Positions 6,509 to 10,711 of a DNA stretch of 10,711 nucleotides are shown one piece after another (position 1 is the stretch's first letter; every line of letters starts with the position of its first letter). Source of the stretch: Candidatus Peribacter sp. UBA2144 (GTDB lineage: Bacteria > Patescibacteriota > Gracilibacteria > Peribacterales > Peribacteraceae); assembly GCA_002328295.1 (NCBI GenBank), contig DCXE01000056.1, forward strand, positions 1 through 10,711, written 5' to 3'. The translations under genes were made by a program, and so were the position numbers. The notes under the pieces are model-generated. The model ran no database searches and was not told where the DNA came from. It worked only from the letters and a program-made list of their open reading frames with translations.

Positions 6509-7273
6509 ATGCAAATCATTCCGATCAAAACACCTCTCCTTAAAAAAGACTCTGACCTTGTCGGAACGTTGATCGAAAATGCTGACTTTGAAGACGGAGA
6601 CATACTTGCAGTTTCATCCAAGGCAGTAGCAACCGCCGAGGGTTCAGCAATAGATCTGAGTAAGATCAAAGTAACCGAAGAAGGCAAGAAGTGGTCAGAC
6701 AAATGCGGAAAGACTCCTGAGTTCAGACAGGCGGTTCTTAATGAAGTTAAGCGATTGAACGGAAAAGTCCTCGGAGATTGCCCGCATGCGATGCTTACTA
6801 GGCTTAAGCCAGAGGGTTTTAAGGATGGGATAATACTTGCTCCCAACGCAGGTTTGGATCAGTCAAATATTGAAGATGGATATGCCATTGGATGGCCACA
6901 TGATCCTATTGAATCTATCCGCAAAATTCGGAAGGCCATTCAGGATAAAACCGGAAAGAGCATAGCGGTAATTATGACTGACTCATGTTGCAGGCCCAGA
7001 CGGATTGGGGTCTCTGCTTTGGCATTGGTTGTAAGCGGTTTCGATCCCCTTTTCAGCCACATTGGAAAGGATGATCTGTTCGGAAATGAGTTGAAGATGA
7101 CGCAGGAAGCAAGAGCTGACCAGCTGGCAACAGCTACAAATATGATCATGGGAAATGCGAACGAATCCACCCCTGCAGCAATTATCAGAGATCATGATTT
7201 TGAGTTCACAGACTTTGAGGGATGGGTACCTGGACTCGATCCTGAGGATGATCTATTTGCCGGAATAATGTAA
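6509..7273 (+). CDS. F420-0:gamma-glutamyl ligase family protein (CofE-like)
   Basis: CofE adds glutamate to coenzyme F420-0 using GTP. This 254-aa protein carries the family landmarks: PIKTPLLKKDSDL at 5-17, DGDILAVSSKAVATAEG at 29-45, APNAGLDQSNI at 111-121, TDSCCRPRRIG at 157-167, DLFG at 189-192 and a C-terminal ADQLATATNMIMGNANE at 203-219. The ATG at 6509 starts exactly where family proteins start; a longer open frame from 6437 would add 24 residues translated from repeat DNA. The motif usually written SD(T/S)FGRPWR is here TDSCCRPRR, with two cysteines, so substrate or metal handling may differ. No other F420 biosynthesis gene is in the window, so the native substrate is uncertain and another gamma-glutamylation role is possible. 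A TAAAAT box lies at 6490-6495 and no SD is seen. The formyltransferase gene follows 9 bases later, indicating an operon. Confidence 0.85.
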   Translation: MQIIPIKTPLLKKDSDLVGTLIENADFEDGDILAVSSKAVATAEGSAIDLSKIKVTEEGKKWSDKCGKTPEFRQAVLNEVKRLNGKVLGDCPHAMLTRLKPEGFKDGIILAPNAGLDQSNIEDGYAIGWPHDPIESIRKIRKAIQDKTGKSIAVIMTDSCCRPRRIGVSALALVVSGFDPLFSHIGKDDLFGNELKMTQEARADQLATATNMIMGNANESTPAAIIRDHDFEFTDFEGWVPGLDPEDDLFAGIM

Positions 7274-7282
7274 AATGCTCAT

Positions 7283-7879
7283 ATGAACTTCATAGTACTT
7301 TGCTCCTCCAGAGGCACCACATTCCAAGCAGTAATCGACAGACTCGCTGACGGTTCGCTGACTGCCAACTGTTTAGGATTGGTTGTTGACCGCGAGGATA
7401 GAGGCGCTGTCGAGAAAGCTAAGAAAGCTAATTTACCAATCAAAGTAGTTGGGAGAATCAAAGGAGAACCGCGGGAAGAATATGATTGGAGATTGAACGA
7501 AGCTATAAATGAGATGGGTGAAGTGGATGTTATTGCCGCCCTTGGATGGATGTTTATTTTAAACCCCTGGTTTGTTCAAAATTGGGAAGGAAGAATTGTA
7601 AATGTTCATCCTGCTCTTCTTCCCAAGCATCCGGGAGCTCACGGTATCGAAGATGCTTTGGGTGCCGGTGATAAAGAGACCGGAATGACAATCCATATCA
7701 TTGATGAAGGTGTTGATACAGGGCCAATCCTTGTTCAAAAAAGTTGCTCTATAAATCCCGGTGAAACCGTAGATTCACTTAAACCCCGCATTCAAGATCT
7801 GGAAAAAGAGTGGTACCCAAAGACATTGCAGATGATAGAGACAGGAGAGATTCAATTGAAAACTAAAACTCCAGCATGA
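7283..7879 (+). CDS. purN: Phosphoribosylglycinamide formyltransferase-type protein (PurN)
   Basis: PurN transfers a formyl group from 10-formyl-tetrahydrofolate to GAR in purine synthesis. In this 198-aa protein the catalytic trio is present: N107 and H109 in IVNVHPALLPKHPG, and D145 in IDEGVDTGPIL. The wider signature KHPGAHGIEDALGAGDKETG also fits. The N-terminal phosphate-binding loop is atypical: CSSRGTTF (7-14) in place of the usual SGxGSN. This could mean a divergent PurN or a related formyltransferase acting on another amine. The length is close to the E. coli enzyme. The start ATG follows the CofE-like stop by 9 bases; TAAAAT at 7271-7276, overlapping that stop, sits 6 bases before the ATG and might be an internal leaderless promoter. 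No other purine genes are in the window. The family is secure; the exact substrate is less so. Confidence 0.88.
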   Translation: MNFIVLCSSRGTTFQAVIDRLADGSLTANCLGLVVDREDRGAVEKAKKANLPIKVVGRIKGEPREEYDWRLNEAINEMGEVDVIAALGWMFILNPWFVQNWEGRIVNVHPALLPKHPGAHGIEDALGAGDKETGMTIHIIDEGVDTGPILVQKSCSINPGETVDSLKPRIQDLEKEWYPKTLQMIETGEIQLKTKTPA

Positions 7880-7947
7880 GTTAATTCGTTTATTCGTTAA
7901 TTCGTTTGATCTCGCCTTGCGACGAATTAACGAAGTAACGAATTAGC
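7880..7947. repeat. Long palindromic 8-mer element, copy 2
   Basis: This element starts on the base after the purN stop codon. Arms of 26 nt (7880-7905, 7922-7947) surround a 16-nt loop ending ccttgcg, the same architecture as 4060-4127. The arms are built of ttaattcg-type 8-nt units. In an mRNA it would form a very long hairpin between purN and the flavoprotein gene, 36 bases before the latter's start, and could protect the 3' end or attenuate transcription. No U-tract follows. Confidence 0.85.
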
Positions 7948-7983
7948 GTTTCCAATTTGCTTACAGACAATTAAACTTCTTCC

Positions 7984-8697
7984 ATGCCGACACCATCCTA
8001 CACCGTCACCTGCAAACAAAACATGATACTCAAAAAGGATATTCATGAGCTAAAATTTACAAAACCTAAAGGATTCGATTTCAATCCGGGACAATTCATA
8101 CTCTTTCAAGTTCCTGATATTGATAACCCAGATGACTTCCAGCCTCGCGCTTACTCAATTGCATCAACTCCCGATGAGGATGAACTGATATTTGTTGTTC
8201 GAATAGTTCCGGAGGGAAGAGCAGGCAAATGGTTTTATTCGATGCTAACTGAGGGGACGGATGTCGAGATGCAGGGACCCATGGGCAACTTCATTTTAAA
8301 TCCCAATAATCCCAAGGATTACTTGTTCGTTGGAACTGGAGTAGGTCTTGCCCCTTTTATATCACAGGTCAGATCAATTCTGACCAATGGCGAGTCTAGG
8401 AATATTGATTTGGTCTGGTGCACTTACAACGAGAACAGTAGTTTTTGGGTGGAGGAGCTAAAAGCCTTTGAAGAGAAATATTCAAACTTCACCTTCCACC
8501 TTTCTTACACAGATCCACCACCTGAATGGGAAGGACTTACCGGAAGAGTACAACAAGTAATTCCAAACATTCCTGATTTTAAGGAGAAGCAAATGTACAT
8601 TTGCGGTAACCCTGCAATGACCACTGACGTCAAAAAGATGTGCCTTGAAGAATGGGAGATGCAAAAGGAGGACATTCATATTGAAGGATATATATAG
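7984..8697 (+). CDS. Ferredoxin-NADP reductase family flavoprotein (237 aa)
   Basis: Members of this superfamily pass electrons between NAD(P)H and a one-electron carrier through FAD. Landmarks in order: FAD-binding RAYSIAS at 55-61 (RxYS motif), GPMGNF at 98-103, nucleotide-binding GTGVGLAPF at 117-125, YICGNPAM at 205-212 and the closing HIEGYI at the C-terminus. The protein consists only of the FAD- and NAD(P)-binding domains. It lacks an N-terminal ferredoxin domain and the C-terminal four-Cys [2Fe-2S] site of PyrK, so it needs a separate partner that is not in the window. The ATG at 7984 precedes the first beta strand (YTVTCKQN) and no SD is seen. It lies 104 bases after the formyltransferase gene across a palindromic element, so co-transcription is uncertain. 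Electron partner unknown. Confidence 0.88.
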   Translation: MPTPSYTVTCKQNMILKKDIHELKFTKPKGFDFNPGQFILFQVPDIDNPDDFQPRAYSIASTPDEDELIFVVRIVPEGRAGKWFYSMLTEGTDVEMQGPMGNFILNPNNPKDYLFVGTGVGLAPFISQVRSILTNGESRNIDLVWCTYNENSSFWVEELKAFEEKYSNFTFHLSYTDPPPEWEGLTGRVQQVIPNIPDFKEKQMYICGNPAMTTDVKKMCLEEWEMQKEDIHIEGYI

Positions 8698-8708
8698 TTT
8701 TTATTTAC

Positions 8709-8796
8709 CCTCATCCCCCTGCCCTTCTCCCATGGGAGAAAGGAGCTACTTCGACGTAGCTCCCCTCTCCTGAAAGGAGAGGGGCCGGGGGTGAGG
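8709..8796. repeat. Multi-hairpin repeat at convergent junction, possible bidirectional terminator
   Basis: Four nested or adjacent inverted repeats fill the gap between the flavoprotein gene and carA. The outer arms are cctcatccccc (8709-8719) and gggggtgagg (8787-8796). Inside are a 16-bp palindrome (8725-8740), an 8-bp stem ggagctac / gtagctcc (8742-8763) and a 9-bp stem cccctctcc / ggagagggg with loop tgaaa (8762-8784). Elements with these outer ends are widespread in several bacterial phyla. Its place between converging stops fits a two-way transcription stop, though no long U-run follows. Confidence 0.7.
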
Positions 8797-8810
8797 TCGG
8801 AATAATGCCT

Positions 8811-9929
<1,119 letters not shown>

Positions 9930-9950
9930 ATTATAAAGAAGTGCCGCCTG

Positions 9951-9991
9951 CCCTCCGTAGCTCCGAAACGGAGTGAAGGAGCGAAGGGGGG
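9951..9991. repeat. Hairpin repeat upstream of carA
   Basis: The segment contains ctccg-aaa-cggag (9961-9973) and an alternative pairing gctcc / ggagc (9960-9964 with 9978-9982), between ccctccgtag and gcgaaggggg ends that can pair imperfectly. It resembles the cctccgtagctc...gagcgaaggagg repeats seen in many CPR genomes. It lies 21 bases upstream of the carA start and may be in its leader. Confidence 0.6.
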
Positions 9992-10050
9992 TCAGATAAG
10001 GTGAGCTTTGTCATAGGTCTGGGGAAGGATAGTGATTTTAAAGGCCATTG

Positions 10051-10117
10051 GCAATTGGCAATTAGCTATTGGCTATTCTCACATTAAGCTAACTGCCAAA
10101 TGCCAACTGCCAATTGC
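10051..10117. repeat. Inverted pair of heptanucleotide arrays
   Basis: The left arm (10051-10078) is four 7-nt units related to gcaattg, drifting to gctattg and gctattc. The right arm (10095-10117) is three units related to gccaact plus gc. The first 23 bases of the left arm match the reverse complement of the right arm at 19 of 23 positions, so the whole folds as a hairpin with a loop of about 20 bases. It lies in the gene-free stretch 9930-10448. Confidence 0.8.
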
Positions 10118-10134
10118 TGTTTGTGGCTACCATA

Positions 10135-10199
10135 AGCCAAAATCCTCAAAATGCTGGTAAATGGACCCTGGGAGGCGTAATATTGATGTCCTTTTGGCT
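10135..10199. repeat. 8-bp inverted repeat flanking a 49-base spacer
   Basis: agccaaaa (10135-10142) and ttttggct (10192-10199) are perfect inverted repeats. The right half ends one base before the TTGACA at 10201, so it could be an operator half-site for that promoter or one end of a small element. The spacer has no ORF or further clear structure. Confidence 0.3.
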
Positions 10200-10200
10200 A

Positions 10201-10228
10201 TTGACATTTTCTCATTTTGTTATATTCT
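10201..10228 (+). promoter_or_regulatory. Candidate promoter for the terminal ORF
   Basis: A perfect -35 TTGACA (10201-10206) is followed after 16 bases by TATTCT (10223-10228), which matches the -10 consensus at four of six positions. Initiation near 10235 would give a leader of about 214 nt before the ATG at 10449, unlike the near-leaderless promoters elsewhere in the window. Confidence 0.5.
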
Positions 10229-10266
10229 AATTAGTAGCCAATAGTTCATTCACACCATTGCGTTCC

Positions 10267-10282
10267 TATATATGCATATATA
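10267..10282. promoter_or_regulatory. Perfect 16-bp palindrome in the leader
   Basis: tatatatgcatatata is a perfect dyad followed four bases later by aaggag (10286-10291), an SD-like motif with no start codon at a useful distance. Its position about 30 bases after the likely transcription start would suit a repressor operator, but low-complexity alternation alone could also produce it. Confidence 0.3.
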
Positions 10283-10297
10283 TTTAAGGAGCAAATT

Positions 10298-10430
10298 TCC
10301 CCACAAATCTACCTTCCCCCTTTTTGATTCCTCTGGCTCGTAGCCAGGCGGATAGAATTGTAAGGTAGAAAGTGGGGAAGCGTAAAAAACTGAACCATTC
10401 TGTAAGTGTAACCTGGCAGGGAAACCTGTC
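10298..10430 (+). ncRNA. Possible structured leader RNA
   Basis: Three stems can be drawn. An outer stem pairs tccccac (10298-10304) with gtgggga (10372-10378) and tctacctt (10308-10315) with aaggtaga (10362-10369), with an asymmetric internal loop of aaa against aa. Inside it is ctggct-cgt-agccag (10333-10347). Farther on, ggcagg and cctgtc (10415-10430) are closed by a GAAA tetraloop of the stable GNRA class. The order (promoter, structured RNA, SD, ORF) is that of a cis-regulatory leader. I do not recognise a known riboswitch class. Covariation has not been tested, so this is a hypothesis. Confidence 0.35.
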
Positions 10431-10435
10431 GCATT

Positions 10436-10440
10436 AGGAG
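10436..10440 (+). promoter_or_regulatory. Shine-Dalgarno site AGGAG for the terminal ORF
   Basis: AGGAG ends 8 bases before the ATG at 10449, an ideal spacing. It is the only convincing SD in front of any gene in the window; the GNRA hairpin ends 5 bases upstream, so RNA folding could affect its access. Confidence 0.65.
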
Positions 10441-10448
10441 ACCGAGAG

Positions 10449-10711
10449 ATGATGAACCGAACGAAACTGCTGGCGGCCATCCATAAGATGGAAAAAGAAC
10501 TGACCATTCCCGCCGCAAAGGTCTGCAAGCTGGACGCTAAAGCTTCTCGGGACGACTTGATGAACGCCGCTGAGGCACTAGTCAAGAAGTACCCGAAAAC
10601 GAAGCCCTGTCCGTTCGTCGTTAAGGGCCCGAGCCCTCGCGACCTCGGACCTGCGCCCAAGCCCAAGAAACCCGACCCCAAGAAACCCGACCCCAAGAAA
10701 CCCGACCCCAA
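10449..10711 (+). CDS. Hypothetical protein, 3' end cut by window edge
   Basis: An open frame of 87 codons runs off the end without a stop. It begins MMNRTKLLAAIHKMEKEL; the second Met at 10452 is an alternative start. Residues 1-50 look like two or three helices rich in Lys and Ala (AAKVCKLDAKASRDDLMNAAEALVKKYPK). A Pro/Gly hinge (PCPFVVKGPSPRDLGPAPKP) leads into tandem KKPDP repeats, which resemble a rigid extended linker or surface stalk. I recognise no family. It differs from all other genes here: a strong SD, a long leader, and 109 of 180 bases G or C at 10501-10680 against roughly 40-43% in sampled genes. This suggests phage, plasmid or otherwise transferred DNA, or an assembly misjoin. 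The opposite-strand open frame over the same bases has Gly/Phe/Leu repeats and no start inside the window, so this strand is preferred. Confidence 0.55.
   Translation, partial: MMNRTKLLAAIHKMEKELTIPAAKVCKLDAKASRDDLMNAAEALVKKYPKTKPCPFVVKGPSPRDLGPAPKPKKPDPKKPDPKKPDP
10665..10711 (+). repeat. 15-bp tandem repeat encoding KKPDP
   Basis: Three exact copies of aagaaacccgacccc, plus the first two bases of a fourth, run to the window edge. Exact copies at the DNA level imply recent expansion. The contig may end here because the array could not be resolved. Confidence 0.85.

Noticed and set aside
7984..8697. Assignment of the flavoprotein as PyrK, suggested by nearby carA
   Set aside because: PyrK has a C-terminal four-cysteine [2Fe-2S] site, which is absent here. 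pyrD is not adjacent and carA is on the opposite strand.
9930..9935. TATAAT directly before the carA ATG as its -10 box
   Set aside because: With no gap to the ATG, initiation would fall inside the coding region. A downstream start would remove conserved N-terminal residues, so it is probably chance.
10250..10711. Minus-strand open frame with GSGFL repeats running off the window end
   Set aside because: It overlaps the plus-strand ORF that has an SD and promoter. Its repeats are just the reverse reading of the 15-bp tandem array, and no start is available within the window.

Overview
The window is about 10.7 kb of moderately AT-rich bacterial chromosome (hand counts: 24/60 G+C at 7501-7560, 26/60 at 6061-6120). 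It looks like a Patescibacteria/Candidate Phyla Radiation (CPR) genome. That is an inference from three things: short interspersed repeats that leave protein scars such as LPDRQAG, SLDRARDD and PVLSPSKG; small genes lacking Shine-Dalgarno (SD) sequences; and small unrecognised CPR-style proteins beside core genes. No rRNA, tRNA or CRISPR array was found, so placement below that level is not possible.

Layout. 72-4028 (-) is rpoC, complete, with both zinc sites and the NADFDGDQM active site; no rpoB lies upstream. 4029-4532 is repeat-rich intergenic DNA with a promoter for a small acidic hypothetical protein (4533-5051, +). Converging on it is a two-gene minus-strand unit: a zinc-ribbon protein (5415-5789) followed 3 bases later by a small lipoprotein (5091-5411). 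A membrane-anchored hypothetical protein (5902-6405, +) comes next. Then three plus-strand metabolic genes follow: a CofE-like F420-0:gamma-glutamyl ligase homologue (6509-7273), a PurN-type formyltransferase (7283-7879) and a ferredoxin-NADP reductase-family flavoprotein (7984-8697). They converge on carA (8811-9929, -) across a multi-hairpin element at 8709-8796. From 9930 to 10448 there is no recognised gene, but there are repeats, a TTGACA promoter and a hairpin-rich leader. The leader runs into a GC-rich open frame (10449-10711, +) with a good SD that is cut by the window edge inside a 15-bp tandem repeat.

How the genes fit together. rpoC is transcription core; carA and purN belong to pyrimidine/arginine and purine synthesis; the CofE-like and flavoprotein genes suggest redox or cofactor chemistry without a complete pathway here. 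They do not form a single system.

Most interesting signals. (1) Several short arrays of about four degenerate 7-nt units, each with a different unit sequence (ctaagyt, caattga, attttcc, gcaattg/gccaayt), plus related 8- and 9-nt arrays. They often sit just after stop codons, and some lie inside carA. (2) CarA carries three repeat-derived segments and RpoC one, with their catalytic residues intact. (3) None of the nine genes before the 3' end shows an SD, and several have a -10 box 6-9 nt before the ATG, as expected for leaderless mRNAs. The last ORF, by contrast, has a strong SD, a long structured leader and about 60% G+C, suggesting transferred or misjoined DNA.
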